Counted from the stretch's first letter, positions 18,640-27,868 are shown. The stretch: DNA of 64,000 nucleotides from Planctomycetes bacterium MalM25 (GCA_007745835.1 CP036424.1:2591968-2655967); one strand, 5' to 3'. Translations and numbers: made by a program. The notes: generated by a model from the sequence alone, not told the origin.

Positions 18640-18648
18640 ACACAACGT
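18640..18648. repeat. IS target-site duplication, right copy
   Basis: acacaacgt, identical to 17091-17099. Confidence 0.9.
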
Positions 18649-18797
18649 CATGTGCACCGAACGCCTGACGGCTATCTCGCCCAGGAGTGACCCTCATGAG
18701 CCCCCAACGGCTCACCTCAGTCCGGCAGCCAAAGCCGAGACTCCTTCATCTCGGTGGAAGACCATACAGGGGCCGCGAGCCACCCCAGAGGTTTGAC

Positions 18798-19811
18798 TCA
18801 GTACGACCAGGCGACCCGCGCGACCAGAGAGTCGTCGAGCGAGAACTCCTCGCCCGACTCGGCGTACTCGAGGTTGCGGGCGAAGAGGTAGCCGAACTCG
18901 TAGCGGCACTTCGCGTCGGCGCCGAAGGCGGAGCCCGTTTCGTAGCCGGCCAGCACGCCCCACCGCGACAGGTTGAGCGTGTCGGTCGTGCCATCGGTCC
19001 GCCGCACGGCCCACGCGCCGCCGCCGATCTCGCCCGAGATGTAGAACGAGCGTTCCACCCCCGAGGCGTCCTGCGGCAGCCGCCACACGATCCGCGGGCG
19101 GGGCATGATCAGCTCGTAACGTACGTATCCTGGGTCGTAGATCACGCCGACCGCGGGGATCACCGCGATGTCGTCGCGGTTCAGGTAGGCGGCGCCGAAC
19201 GTCCACTTCCACTCGGGCGTCGCTTCGTAGATGGCGAACGCCATGCCGCTCAAACGCAGGGCGTCGGCGTCGTCGAGGCTGTAGTCGTCGCCGTACACGC
19301 CGAGGTTGACCGAGACGCTGGCGGACCAGCGATCGCTCAGTTTCTTGAACGTGCCGATCGAGAGCTCGAAGTCGTTGACCCGTGCGGGAGCGTCGAGCTG
19401 GTCGGGGCCGTCGAGCAGGTGCAAGCCGACCCGTGGCGTGATCATCAGCGGCGTGCCGAGCACGAAAGGGGGGACGCCCACGCTCACCGAGGCGGAGAAG
19501 CTCGTGCGTCCGAGGCTGTCGTCGTCCAAGCGGGGGGCGTAGTCGGCGATCAGATCGACGCCCTGCAGGAGGCCGCCCCGTCGGCCGCCCGGCGGTCCAC
19601 CCCCGCGCTTCGCCACCGGGGGAGACGGGTTGTCGACCAGCGTCTGCGTGTTCTGCGCCAGCCGCACCGCGGGGCCATCCTCTGGCGGATCGAATAGCCA
19701 AGCCGACCCGTCGGGCGTCGGCTCCGATTCGGCCGACCAGGCGGGCGCCCCCAGGCACGCCAGTGCAAGCGCAACGAGGGCGAGGCGTTCGATGATGGCG
19801 GGGCGGCTCAC
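18798..19811 (-). CDS. Outer-membrane beta-barrel protein (DUF6268-like), paralogue 2
   Basis: 337 aa from GTG 19811. Signal peptide about residues 1-26, a Pro/Gly-rich linker, then from about residue 80 alternating strands rich in Tyr, Trp and Gly and a final VARVAWSY aromatic end, the usual barrel C-terminal signal. It resembles the 410-aa product just upstream in the middle part (PRVGLHLLDGPDQLDAPARV against its PGFAFNWFEGPEGDP.. PPRV), so the two are tandem paralogues 14 bp apart on one transcript. Predicted place is the outer membrane; transported or bound substrate unknown. A longer opposite-frame reading of the same DNA is a shadow. Confidence 0.72.
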   Translation of the reverse strand: MSRPAIIERLALVALALACLGAPAWSAESEPTPDGSAWLFDPPEDGPAVRLAQNTQTLVDNPSPPVAKRGGGPPGGRRGGLLQGVDLIADYAPRLDDDSLGRTSFSASVSVGVPPFVLGTPLMITPRVGLHLLDGPDQLDAPARVNDFELSIGTFKKLSDRWSASVSVNLGVYGDDYSLDDADALRLSGMAFAIYEATPEWKWTFGAAYLNRDDIAVIPAVGVIYDPGYVRYELIMPRPRIVWRLPQDASGVERSFYISGEIGGGAWAVRRTDGTTDTLNLSRWGVLAGYETGSAFGADAKCRYEFGYLFARNLEYAESGEEFSLDDSLVARVAWSY

Positions 19812-19825
19812 TTCCGTGCGATGCC

Positions 19826-21058
19826 TCAGTATCCGATGCCGGCGCGGAACAGCACGGCGTCGTCGATTGATTGTTGTCCCGGCATGCCGCTATCGAACAC
19901 GATCTCGCGGTCGAACGCGTAGCCGATCTCGAAGTGCCCGGTCGCTTGCGTTGGCGTCTGCCACTCGAAGCCGAACACGATTCTTATGTCGTTGTAGTCG
20001 ATCTGGTCGTCGAGGCCAGGCCGCTCAACGGTCCACGAGCCGCCGCCGTACTCGCCCGCCACGTACCACCACCAATCGGCCGAGCCGTTGGAGAACATCG
20101 TGCGGCGGATCTTGGGGTTCGGGAAAACCAAGTAGAGGTCCCAAAGCGGCGAGGGCCGCCAGCGGACACCGCCCGCGGGCAGCAGCTTGATCCGCAACCG
20201 ATCCAGGTAGACGGCGCCGACCAGGAACTCGAACTGGGGCGACACCGAGAAGACCCCGAGGCCACGCCCCAGGAATCGCATCGTGTCCCCGCTGAACTCC
20301 TGGAAGTCGGTCCACACGCCGGTGCGGAAACCGAACTCGCCGCCGATCTCCGGCGTCCAGCGTGGGTTGTAGGCGAAGTCGAGGTAGGCGTCGTAAACGC
20401 GTGGCGGGAGGTCCGGGCCGCGGGGATCGGAGGTTGGATCCCCCTCGGGTCCTTCGAACCAGTTGAACGCGAAGCCGGGCGTGATGAGCAGCGGTGATTC
20501 GAGCGACCCGCCGATCGGCACGGCGAAGGTCGAGGCGATCTCCGTGCGGTTCACCTGGAACGCGTCCGCCGAGTTATCGCCCAGCAGCAGTGTGTGCTCC
20601 GCCCGCAGGCGGGCCAGGAACCGACGGAACTGGACCGTCGTCGAGTCGCTCTGCTGGTAGCCGTAGGTGCCGGGCTGCCAGCCGATCGAGCTTCCTTCCG
20701 ACGAGAGTCCGGCGGGTTGCGGCGGGGCTCCGTAGTCGTACGAGGGCGCGCCGGTCACCGGCGGCGCGTACGAGTAAGGCGTGCCCGTCACGGGCGGGGC
20801 GCCGTAATAGGGGGCCGCGGGAGCGGCCGAGTAAGCGTTGAACGCGGGCGGCGGAGCACCGAGCGGCGCCGCGGGGGCGTAAGTCGATGGCGCCGCGCCC
20901 CAGACCGGGTTCGCGGGCGAAGTAACGCCCGGACTCCCCGCCGGGATCTGCACGCTCTGGGCCAACGCCGGATCGGCGAGGCCAACCGACAGGGATGCTA
21001 GCAGCGCGCGCGTCGCCAGCGTCCTAAGGGAGTTGCGACGTTCCACTGCCGAGGTCAC
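19826..21058 (-). CDS. Outer-membrane beta-barrel protein (DUF6268-like), paralogue 1
   Basis: 410 aa. Signal peptide to about residue 34 (..ADPALAQ), then about 100 residues of Pro/Ala/Tyr-rich repeats (APPVTGTPYSYAPPVTGAPS), then a barrel-like region with paired strands (GFRTGVWTDFQEF, FLVGAVYLDRL, WWWYVAGEYGGGSW) ending in LFRAGIGY. The repeat linker is probably periplasmic and may contact peptidoglycan or other envelope parts. It is the first of two tandem paralogues. No enzymatic residues seen; the DUF label is my recognition, not a search result. Confidence 0.7.
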   Translation of the reverse strand: MTSAVERRNSLRTLATRALLASLSVGLADPALAQSVQIPAGSPGVTSPANPVWGAAPSTYAPAAPLGAPPPAFNAYSAAPAAPYYGAPPVTGTPYSYAPPVTGAPSYDYGAPPQPAGLSSEGSSIGWQPGTYGYQQSDSTTVQFRRFLARLRAEHTLLLGDNSADAFQVNRTEIASTFAVPIGGSLESPLLITPGFAFNWFEGPEGDPTSDPRGPDLPPRVYDAYLDFAYNPRWTPEIGGEFGFRTGVWTDFQEFSGDTMRFLGRGLGVFSVSPQFEFLVGAVYLDRLRIKLLPAGGVRWRPSPLWDLYLVFPNPKIRRTMFSNGSADWWWYVAGEYGGGSWTVERPGLDDQIDYNDIRIVFGFEWQTPTQATGHFEIGYAFDREIVFDSGMPGQQSIDDAVLFRAGIGY

Positions 21059-21158
21059 GCGACCGTCTCCAGACCACTGAGCTGCTGAAGAACTCTCCTA
21101 GCAGCCGCGTGACTGGCGGGTCAAGTCGAGCCGATCGCTATCAAGACTCGGGCCGGCT

Positions 21159-22136
21159 TCACTCGGCCGAAGCCCAGCCATCCGCGCTGAGGCGGTTGAC
21201 CCGCGGGGCGTCGGCCTTGCGTGGAGGCGCGGGGCGACGGAAGGCGGTCGCCTGCGCGTTGGCCGGACGGCGGTAGACCGCCATCTTTGCCGGGGCGGGG
21301 TGAGCCCGCTGCGTGACCCGGTTGCTGGGCGGCGCGAACAGTGGCGGGGCACGCCAGTAGTCGTTCGCGGCGGCCGGGTCGGTCGGCGTCTTCTCGTCGT
21401 CGAAGCTGTCGTAGTTGTAGTCGTCGTCGAGCGAGTCATCCGTGTCGGGGCGCTGCACCTCGATGCTGCGTTCGGCAGGAACGTTGTCGTTGGGCGCGAG
21501 GGTGGGACGCGGCTCGACGTAGGAGGAGCCGCTGTCGTATGAATCGTAGGAAGAGGTGACCGAGCCACCCGCCGCGCACGAGCTGCACGACGACGAGGGT
21601 GAGGCCAAGTAAGTCGCTTGCTCGACCCCGCCGCAGGCGTTGCAGCTCCCGCAACCGGTGGAGCACGTATCGCAGGCCGGCGCGGCGACGACCGGCGACA
21701 GCACGACCGGACGGCTCACCGTCTGCGTGTAGGCGACCGGGCCGTAGCTGGCGGGGTAAGTCGGCCGGTAGGCGACTTGGTACGTCGGGGCGTAGCCCGC
21801 CGTGTACCGCGGCGTCGCGGCGTAGCCGACCGAGTAAGGCGCGTAGCCCGCCGTGTACGGAGCGTAGCCGGCGGTGTAGGGAGTCGCGCCGTAGCCCGCT
21901 GTGTAGGTGGTGTTGACTCGGTTCCAACCGAACAGGTTGCGCGAGAAGTTCGCCAGGGCCTTGCCGGGGTACCAACCGTCCGAGACGGTCGTCGTCGCCA
22001 CCACCGGAGCGGGGGCGGCCACCACCGGCGAGTACGCGACCGTCGGCGTGCCACAGCACTGGGCCGAGGCATCGACAGACGGGCCGGCGGCGAGGGCCAG
22101 CAGGGCGAACGGCATCAAGGGGAGCGAAGGACGCAT
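21159..22136 (-). CDS. Tyr/Gly-rich repeat surface protein
   Basis: 325 aa from ATG 22136, which puts a signal peptide (MRPSLPLMPFALLALAAG) first; an ATG 39 nt upstream is possible. After it comes a tract of repeats of the type TAGYAPY / TAGYGATP (about residues 80-125), a Cys-rich knot (CDTCSTGCGSCNACGG) and Ser-rich CSSC, then an Asp/Tyr-rich stretch and a basic end. The pattern suggests an exported structural or crosslinked envelope protein: Tyr and Cys could form covalent links. No known domain. Upstream gap to the ATPase gene is about 218 bp with nothing else clear. Confidence 0.68.
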   Translation of the reverse strand: MRPSLPLMPFALLALAAGPSVDASAQCCGTPTVAYSPVVAAPAPVVATTTVSDGWYPGKALANFSRNLFGWNRVNTTYTAGYGATPYTAGYAPYTAGYAPYSVGYAATPRYTAGYAPTYQVAYRPTYPASYGPVAYTQTVSRPVVLSPVVAAPACDTCSTGCGSCNACGGVEQATYLASPSSSCSSCAAGGSVTSSYDSYDSGSSYVEPRPTLAPNDNVPAERSIEVQRPDTDDSLDDDYNYDSFDDEKTPTDPAAANDYWRAPPLFAPPSNRVTQRAHPAPAKMAVYRRPANAQATAFRRPAPPRKADAPRVNRLSADGWASAE

Positions 22137-22354
22137 CGAAAAACACCTGGGAAGGTTGGCGGATAATTCGGCCATCTAATCTATCTACCTTGCTGGCGCC
22201 CCCTGAGGCAACTCGCTGCTTGAGAGAACCCGCAATTTGGTCGCAGATTCCTGTTGCAACGACCCTGACGATTGAGCCCCCTGGGCAGGCGAGGGCCTCG
22301 GCGCCAGCAGCGGACAGCTCGCGAAGAGTCGAATCGGGACGAGCGGGCGGCGGC

Positions 22355-23026
22355 TCAGCCGATCCGCCTCGCTTCCGTGTACGAGACGACCACCGCCACG
22401 GTTCGTTCACCTCGGGTGTGCCGCTCGTGCAGGTCGTAGAGGTCAAACCAGACCTCGCGGAGCCGCCCCCGACGACGCGCAAAGGCGCGACGGGCGTCTG
22501 CCCAGGCAACCGGCGTCGCGCGATCCGCCGTTAGACCGTCGAAGAGCCGGCGGAGCAGTCTCTCGTCGGGACGCAGTGCGGCCAAGACGGGCAGCGGACG
22601 CCACCAATCGACAAGCGGCCGGTGGGTGGTGACCACGAAGCCCAAACCAAGCTCGCGCCAATGCTTGAGCAGCCGAGAACGCTCTCGGCGGGTCAGGCGC
22701 TCAAAGCCTTCGACCATCAAGACCTTCCCCACCGGCGCCTCGGGCCCGCTTGGTGACTCTAGGGAGTGCTCACCGCGCGTCGCCTTGCAGCCGACCGTTA
22801 CCACGCCCCGCGCGTTCAGCAAGCGGCTGAGCTCTTGGAGCAACGCGCTCTTGCCAGAACCGTGCTCCCCAACGAGCTGTCCACGCCAGCCAGCAGCAGC
22901 CAAACGCGTGACAACGTCATCAGGACGTGCCCGGTCCGTTTCTAGGTAGGGCAGGGCGCCGGGACGTGTCCAACAAGTGGCGAACGGGTTCGCGTCTCGT
23001 GACGGGGGACAGGGCGAGAGGCTCAC
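22355..23026 (-). CDS. P-loop ATPase of unknown role
   Basis: 223 aa. Walker A is GEHGSGKSALL near residue 52, with a hydrophobic strand before the acid in KVLMVEGFERL (Walker B-like, Glu in place of the usual Asp pair) and LGFVVTTHRPL as a probable sensor-1 strand. The start is a GTG that overlaps the upstream stop as GTGA. It is last in a three-gene operon after a 137-aa protein and a DUF3592/arrestin-like membrane protein, so it may energise or regulate that membrane protein. It does not clearly fit AAA+, ABC or MinD families by eye. Confidence 0.65.
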   Translation of the reverse strand: MSLSPCPPSRDANPFATCWTRPGALPYLETDRARPDDVVTRLAAAGWRGQLVGEHGSGKSALLQELSRLLNARGVVTVGCKATRGEHSLESPSGPEAPVGKVLMVEGFERLTRRERSRLLKHWRELGLGFVVTTHRPLVDWWRPLPVLAALRPDERLLRRLFDGLTADRATPVAWADARRAFARRRGRLREVWFDLYDLHERHTRGERTVAVVVSYTEARRIG

Positions 23027-23436
23027 GTTGCTCCCCCCGGGCGCGCCCCGAGCCCCAACCAGAAGGGGGCTTCAATGACGCGCTGTTTGCCGTTTGGAAA
23101 GAAGCCACGCAAACGCGCCGCCCAACAGACCTTCACGATCTGTCCGTCATAACTGAGCGGGCTGAAGGGCAGAACGCTCTCGAACCGATTCGGGGCCTCG
23201 TCGGTGCGAGCCGGCAGGGTCGCCTCGCGTTTGCGTTCGAAGTGATGGACGAAAAGGTCCTCCTCGCCCTGCCCGGAGGTGTACCACAGCACGGAGAGCT
23301 CAACCGCGGTCACCCCCTCCTCGCGCCACCCCGCCAAGCGGTAGCCGCCGGTGAGCGTCTCGCCCGGCGCGTAGAGGCGTTCGCCCTGATCGACCCACAG
23401 CTCGGTGTCCTGGTCCTTAACCTTCCTATCGCTCAC
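23023..23436 (-). CDS. Hypothetical protein, middle of three-gene operon
   Basis: 137 aa. Start is GTG 23436, overlapping the upstream stop (GTGA); its own stop overlaps the next GTG the same way, so translation of the three genes is tightly coupled. The sequence is beta-rich with ELWVDQGERLYAPGETLTGGYRL and EAPFWLGLGARP. The sentence-like edge strands (LWVDQGERLYAPGE) recall the first half of an arrestin/Vps26-like domain, as in the upstream gene's C-terminus. No catalytic motif. Reads upstream of GTG 23436 in this frame are a shadow. Confidence 0.62.
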   Translation of the reverse strand: MSDRKVKDQDTELWVDQGERLYAPGETLTGGYRLAGWREEGVTAVELSVLWYTSGQGEEDLFVHHFERKREATLPARTDEAPNRFESVLPFSPLSYDGQIVKVCWAARLRGFFPNGKQRVIEAPFWLGLGARPGGAT

Positions 23437-24791
23437 AACACGGCCTCCGCACTGGTCGGGGCGGGCGTGCTCGGGGCTCCGCTCCTTCCCGGGACATCGC
23501 GAGGGAAGACGCACAACGGGAAACGCCGCTTCATCTCGGGACGCCCCATCGGTTCGATCAGCGCCTCGATCGACCAACGCACCTCGTTGTTCGGCGAGAC
23601 GAACGAGTGAGGGGCGTCGGCGGGGAGAGAGAGCTCGAAGTCGAGCGTGAGCGGCTCGTCGGTGTCGATCACCAGCCGGCGATGGGTCAGCAACGGCCGC
23701 CGCGACACCTCGGCCGTGGCGGTGCGGGTGTCGGTCCCCTGACGGTAAGTGGCGATCTCGTCACAGACGAGGCACACCACCAGCGAACGAATCCGCATCT
23801 GCCCGGATTGCAGCAGCGTGGCGGTTGAGACCTCGCCAACGCGTAGCGGGTGGCGATCGATTTCGACGCGTGTCACCCCGCCGCCGCCGACGCCCCGGGC
23901 GTCGCGCCAGGTGGATCGCGTCATACGCCAACCGATCACGGCGAGGGGAGTCGCCACCAGGGCGGCGACGCCGAACCGGACCGCGGGCGACAGGTACCCG
24001 ACGCCGATCTGGTACGCGAACAACGCGACCAGCACGTTCCAAACGGCGCACAGCGTCGCCATGCTCGCAACGCGCCACCCCTCGGCTCCGTCGGCTGGCA
24101 ACCGGTACTGCCGCTCGACACCGGCGTTCTCACCCGGTTGCTCGAGCGTGGGCAGCCCCGAGGCCACCGTGGGACGCAGCCCGGTCGATTCGAGCCGCGA
24201 TAAGTCGAGCCCCCCGGCCATGAGCGACGACCGCCGCTCGGGGGAAGACTGGGTCGAGACGAACGCCCGGGTCAGCCCGAAGGCGCCAATGACGACCAGG
24301 GAGACGGGGATCGACAGCACCAGCCAGGGCCACCATCGCTGTTTGACGCTCAGCAGCACGCGGTCCGGGTTGGTCGCGTCGAACCAGCAGGGCAACTCGT
24401 CGCCCAGCCGATAACGCTCCAAGGCGGCGGCGGCCTCCGCCTGGCTCGGCGTGTCGCGCCCGACGCCGTGGCGGGTCCAGACCCGGCGTTCTTCGCCGGC
24501 GTCATCCGCGAAGACCACCTCGAGCTCGGCGCAGTACTCGGGCTCGGCGAGCCCGGGGCGCTCAGTGACCCGCTCGCCGACCACGGTGCAGTCGGATCGC
24601 GTGAAGCCTTCCGCCTCCTTGGCGAGCCGCCACTCGGGCAACAGCACGTCGGAGAGGCTCCACCAGAGGCCGATCACGCCCATCGCCACGAACATGACGT
24701 GGTACAGCACCTCGCCGACCCGCGCCCAAAGGGGCGAACCGGTCCGCCTCCGGCCCCGTTTCTTCAGCAGCAGCGGGAAACGTCGTCGCAT
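23433..24791 (-). CDS. Membrane protein with DUF3592 domain and arrestin-like C-terminal domain
   Basis: 452 aa. TM1 (about 28-50), then a DUF3592-like extracytoplasmic domain with the family end pattern LPCWFDATNPDRVLLS, TM2 (about 155-177), a loop, two more helices (about 240-285), and a C-terminal beta domain (RVEIDRHPLRVGE.. LSLPADAPHSF.. EVRWSIEAL) that resembles arrestin/sporulation-control folds. First gene of an operon with two overlapping downstream genes. A terminator-like hairpin (24804-24842) ends the upstream alpha-CTD gene just before it, so the operon has its own promoter. Function unknown. Confidence 0.72.
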   Translation of the reverse strand: MRRRFPLLLKKRGRRRTGSPLWARVGEVLYHVMFVAMGVIGLWWSLSDVLLPEWRLAKEAEGFTRSDCTVVGERVTERPGLAEPEYCAELEVVFADDAGEERRVWTRHGVGRDTPSQAEAAAALERYRLGDELPCWFDATNPDRVLLSVKQRWWPWLVLSIPVSLVVIGAFGLTRAFVSTQSSPERRSSLMAGGLDLSRLESTGLRPTVASGLPTLEQPGENAGVERQYRLPADGAEGWRVASMATLCAVWNVLVALFAYQIGVGYLSPAVRFGVAALVATPLAVIGWRMTRSTWRDARGVGGGGVTRVEIDRHPLRVGEVSTATLLQSGQMRIRSLVVCLVCDEIATYRQGTDTRTATAEVSRRPLLTHRRLVIDTDEPLTLDFELSLPADAPHSFVSPNNEVRWSIEALIEPMGRPEMKRRFPLCVFPRDVPGRSGAPSTPAPTSAEAVL

Positions 24792-24803
24792 CGATCGGGG
24801 CGG

Positions 24804-24842
24804 ATAAAAGCAAAGCGAGACGGCGCGAACGCGCCGCCTCGC
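24804..24842 (-). terminator. Rho-independent terminator after the alpha-CTD gene
   Basis: On the minus strand an 11-of-12 bp GC stem (24815-24842, loop gaac on the plus strand) is followed by a T-rich run (tttgctttta at 24804-24814). It lies between the stop of the alpha-CTD gene and the start of the membrane-protein gene. Confidence 0.7.
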
Positions 24843-24882
24843 TCGATTCTAATCAGACTGGAACGCCACGCCGACCGTCGCT

Positions 24883-25185
24883 TCACTTTGCTCGGCGGGC
24901 GAGCGGGGCTTCCTCTTCGATGGGGCGCTGGCGACCGGGGCGGTAGAAGCCGACCCCTTCGAGCGCCTTGTAGACCTCCTCGAGCGTCTTCTCGCCGAAG
25001 TTCGAGATGCTGAGCAGATCCTCTGGCTGGCACTGGAGAAGATCGCTCACCGTGAAGACGCCCTTCTCTTCGAGGCAGTTCGTCGTGCGAACGGCCAGAC
25101 CAATCTCCGCCGTGCTCATCTCAAGGCGACGCTGCATGTCGTCGCTGGCGGCCTGGGCCTTATCGACCGGAATACGGGTCGTCAT
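24883..25185 (-). CDS. Stand-alone RNA polymerase alpha C-terminal-domain protein
   Basis: 100 aa. Residues about 20-80 match the alpha-CTD helix-hairpin-helix: LEMSTAEIGLAVRTTNCLEEKG, VSDLLQCQPEDLLSISNFG, KTLEEVYKAL. In the full RpoA this domain binds UP elements and activators. Here it has no N-terminal assembly domain, so it cannot form the polymerase core and could act as a regulator or competitor. The last 15 residues are charged. A terminator follows its stop. It is not a fragment of rpoA: start and stop are clean and it has a good ATG at 25185. Confidence 0.82.
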   Translation of the reverse strand: MTTRIPVDKAQAASDDMQRRLEMSTAEIGLAVRTTNCLEEKGVFTVSDLLQCQPEDLLSISNFGEKTLEEVYKALEGVGFYRPGRQRPIEEEAPLARRAK

Positions 25186-25436
25186 CGCGGGTTCCCTCCC
25201 TGGTTAAATCGCGCTTAGTTGGATTCGCGGCCCGGCGGCTAGCTCCGTCCGAAGCCGCGTTGATTGACGCGAAGTTTAACGATTGGGTTCCGCTTGACGA
25301 CAGCCCCGCAGACACTTTTTCCACTTTTCTTGAGGCCCCATCACCCCCCAGCGGGTGGTCCCTCGGGCGACACGAGCTTTAGACTTGGATCGATCGGCAC
25401 GCCTCCAATCAACTTCCTTGGCACCAACTCAGCCGC

Positions 25437-27728
25437 GTGGACGACCCGCTCGCAAACCTGAATCCGGCCCAGCGCGAAGCGGTCGAGCACGTTGACGGGC
25501 CGATGCTCATCCTCGCCGGCCCGGGGAGCGGCAAGACGCGTGTCGTTACGCACCGCGTCGCGAACCTCCTCCGGCAGGGCGTGCCGGCTTGGCAGATCCT
25601 CGCGTTGACCTTCACCAACAAGGCGGCCGCCGAGATGCGGCAACGGATCGGCCGCCTGGCGCCGGGCGAGCGGGTCTGGGTGAGCACCTTCCACCGCTTC
25701 GGCGCGAAGATGCTGCGTCAGCACGCCGAGCGGGTCGGGCTCGACCCCAACTACACGATCTACGACGCCAGCGACGCGCGGCAGACGCTCAAGCGGGTCG
25801 TCGAGTCGCTCAAGATCCCCACGCTCGGCTACACGCCCGACCGGATCGCCGGCGCGATCAGCAACGCAAAGAACAAGCTGATCGGCCCCGAGGAGTACCG
25901 CCCCAAGACCGGCAGCCCGCTGTCCGAGATCGTCGCCGCGGTTTATCCGGCGTACCAGAAGCGGCTGCTGGCGTCGTCCGCGGTCGACTTCGACGACCTG
26001 CTACTGCACATCGCCCGCCTGCTGCACGACGACTCCGACCTGCGGGCCCAGCTCGACGAGCGTTTCCGCTACGTCATGGTCGATGAGTACCAAGACACCA
26101 ACCGGGCGCAGTACGTGTTGCTCCGCGCGCTGAGCGTCGACCACCCGAACCTCGCCGCCACGGGCGACCCGGATCAGTCGATCTACGGCTGGCGTGGCGC
26201 CGACCTGAACAACATCCTCGAGTTCGAGTCGGACTACCCGGGAGTGAAGGTCGTTCGGCTCGAGCAGAACTATCGCAGCACGCCGGCGATCCTGTCGGTC
26301 GCGGACACGCTGATCTCGCACAACCAACGCCGCAAGCCGAAGTCGCTGTTCACCGAGAACCCGGACGGCCCGCCCGTCCGGCTGGCGACCTACGCGAGCG
26401 GCGACGACGAAGCGCGCGGCGTTGCCGCGGCCATCACCGAGGCGGTCCGCTCCGGACGGCGGCGTTACAGCGACTTCGCGATCTTCTATCGTGTGAACGC
26501 GTTGTCGCGCACCGTCGAACGCGTGATGCGGCAGCAGCAGATCCCCTTCCAGATGGTCCGCGGGCAGGAGTTCTACCAGCGGAAGGAGATCAAGGACGTG
26601 CTGGCGTACTGCCAGCTGATGAACAACCCGAAGGACGACCTCGCCTTCGAACGGACCGTCAACACGCCCGCGCGGGGCGTCGGGGCGAAGACGATCGAAC
26701 GCCTCAGCGATTACGCGTACCGGCACGGCCTCTCGCTGCTCGACGCGGCGCGCGACGCGCCGCAGGTCGAGGGGCTCAGCAAACGGGCGGCGACGCTGGT
26801 CGGCAAGTTCGTCGACATTATCAATCGGCTCGACGCCTACGCGGCCGGCCCCGCGGAAGAGGCTGTCGGCGCCGTGCTCGAACTCTCCGGCTACCGCGAG
26901 CACCTCGCCAAGAGCGAGAGCGAGGAAGACCTCAACCGCCTCGCGAACATCGAGGAGCTGCTGACCGACGCTCGTCAGTTCGACGAGCAGATGGAGGAGG
27001 AAGAAGGCGCGGAGTCCAACCTCGAGGCGTACCTCGAGCGGACCTGGCTCGTGAACGAGACCGACGGCTGGGACGACGACGGCGACAAGGTCACCCTCAT
27101 GACGCTCCACGCCGCCAAGGGGCTGGAGTTCCCGGCCGTCTTCCTGCTGGCGGTCGAGGACGGCATCCTGCCGCACGAGCGTTCCGCGCAAGACCCGACT
27201 CAGCTCGAAGAAGAACGCCGCCTGGCGTTCGTCGGCGTGACCCGCGCCGAGCAAGAGCTGCAGCTCAGCCACGCCCTCCGCCGCGACTACCGGGGCCAAC
27301 GCCGGATTGCGATCCCCAGCAGCTTCCTGATGGAAATCCCGACCGATCAGATGGAGCTGGACCAGACCACGCCCACCGACGAGCTCGGCCTGGCGCCCGA
27401 TGACCTGGTCGGCGACTGGGGCGCCGCGCCCGAGGAAGAGGTCTATCAACAAGAGCCGAGCGAGCCGGAGGCCCCACCCTCGACCGGCGACCCCTCCGCG
27501 GTGACAACCGGCGCGGCGTTGCTGAGCGCCGGCGGCCTCGGCGCGAAGCGTGTCTCGCCGGACGTCTTTAAAATCGGCATGGCGGTCGAGCACCCCGAGC
27601 TGGGCGTCGGCAAGGTGATCACCCTCAGCGGCAACGGCAAAGGCCGCCGCGCCGCGGTCCTCTTCCCCGAGCACGGCGAGAAGCGATTCGTGCTGGCGTT
27701 CAGCCCGCTGCGACCGCATGACGCGTGA
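25437..27728 (+). CDS. ATP-dependent DNA helicase UvrD/PcrA family
   Basis: 763 aa from GTG 25437. SF1A 3'-5' helicase used in nucleotide-excision and mismatch repair or to clear RecA filaments. Motifs in order: Q-motif LNPAQREAV, motif I AGPGSGKTR (27-35), II VMVDEYQDTNRAQ, III GDPDQSIYGWRGA, IV QNYRST, V VTLMTLHAAKGLEFP, VI FVGVTRAEQEL. The C-terminal Tudor-like tail expected for PcrA seems present (VFKIGMAVEHPELGVGKVI). Length is near the usual 720-780. The gene is single; the divergent alpha-CTD gene is 251 bp upstream. Confidence 0.95.
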   Translation: MDDPLANLNPAQREAVEHVDGPMLILAGPGSGKTRVVTHRVANLLRQGVPAWQILALTFTNKAAAEMRQRIGRLAPGERVWVSTFHRFGAKMLRQHAERVGLDPNYTIYDASDARQTLKRVVESLKIPTLGYTPDRIAGAISNAKNKLIGPEEYRPKTGSPLSEIVAAVYPAYQKRLLASSAVDFDDLLLHIARLLHDDSDLRAQLDERFRYVMVDEYQDTNRAQYVLLRALSVDHPNLAATGDPDQSIYGWRGADLNNILEFESDYPGVKVVRLEQNYRSTPAILSVADTLISHNQRRKPKSLFTENPDGPPVRLATYASGDDEARGVAAAITEAVRSGRRRYSDFAIFYRVNALSRTVERVMRQQQIPFQMVRGQEFYQRKEIKDVLAYCQLMNNPKDDLAFERTVNTPARGVGAKTIERLSDYAYRHGLSLLDAARDAPQVEGLSKRAATLVGKFVDIINRLDAYAAGPAEEAVGAVLELSGYREHLAKSESEEDLNRLANIEELLTDARQFDEQMEEEEGAESNLEAYLERTWLVNETDGWDDDGDKVTLMTLHAAKGLEFPAVFLLAVEDGILPHERSAQDPTQLEEERRLAFVGVTRAEQELQLSHALRRDYRGQRRIAIPSSFLMEIPTDQMELDQTTPTDELGLAPDDLVGDWGAAPEEEVYQQEPSEPEAPPSTGDPSAVTTGAALLSAGGLGAKRVSPDVFKIGMAVEHPELGVGKVITLSGNGKGRRAAVLFPEHGEKRFVLAFSPLRPHDA

Positions 27729-27868
27729 CAATCGGTCACGACAGATTGTTCTCGCACGCCTGTGAATTGCCCGATAGATTAGAACTAAGCGAGGAGCAAT
27801 TCAGGCGGCTTCCTGCGTCGCCAGCGTGTGTTGGCGATGCGCCAATTCCTAAGACTGGGAGCTGAGCC

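Noticed and set aside
24792-24803. Continuous operon from alpha-CTD into the DUF3592 gene
   Set aside because: A hairpin with T-tract separates them.
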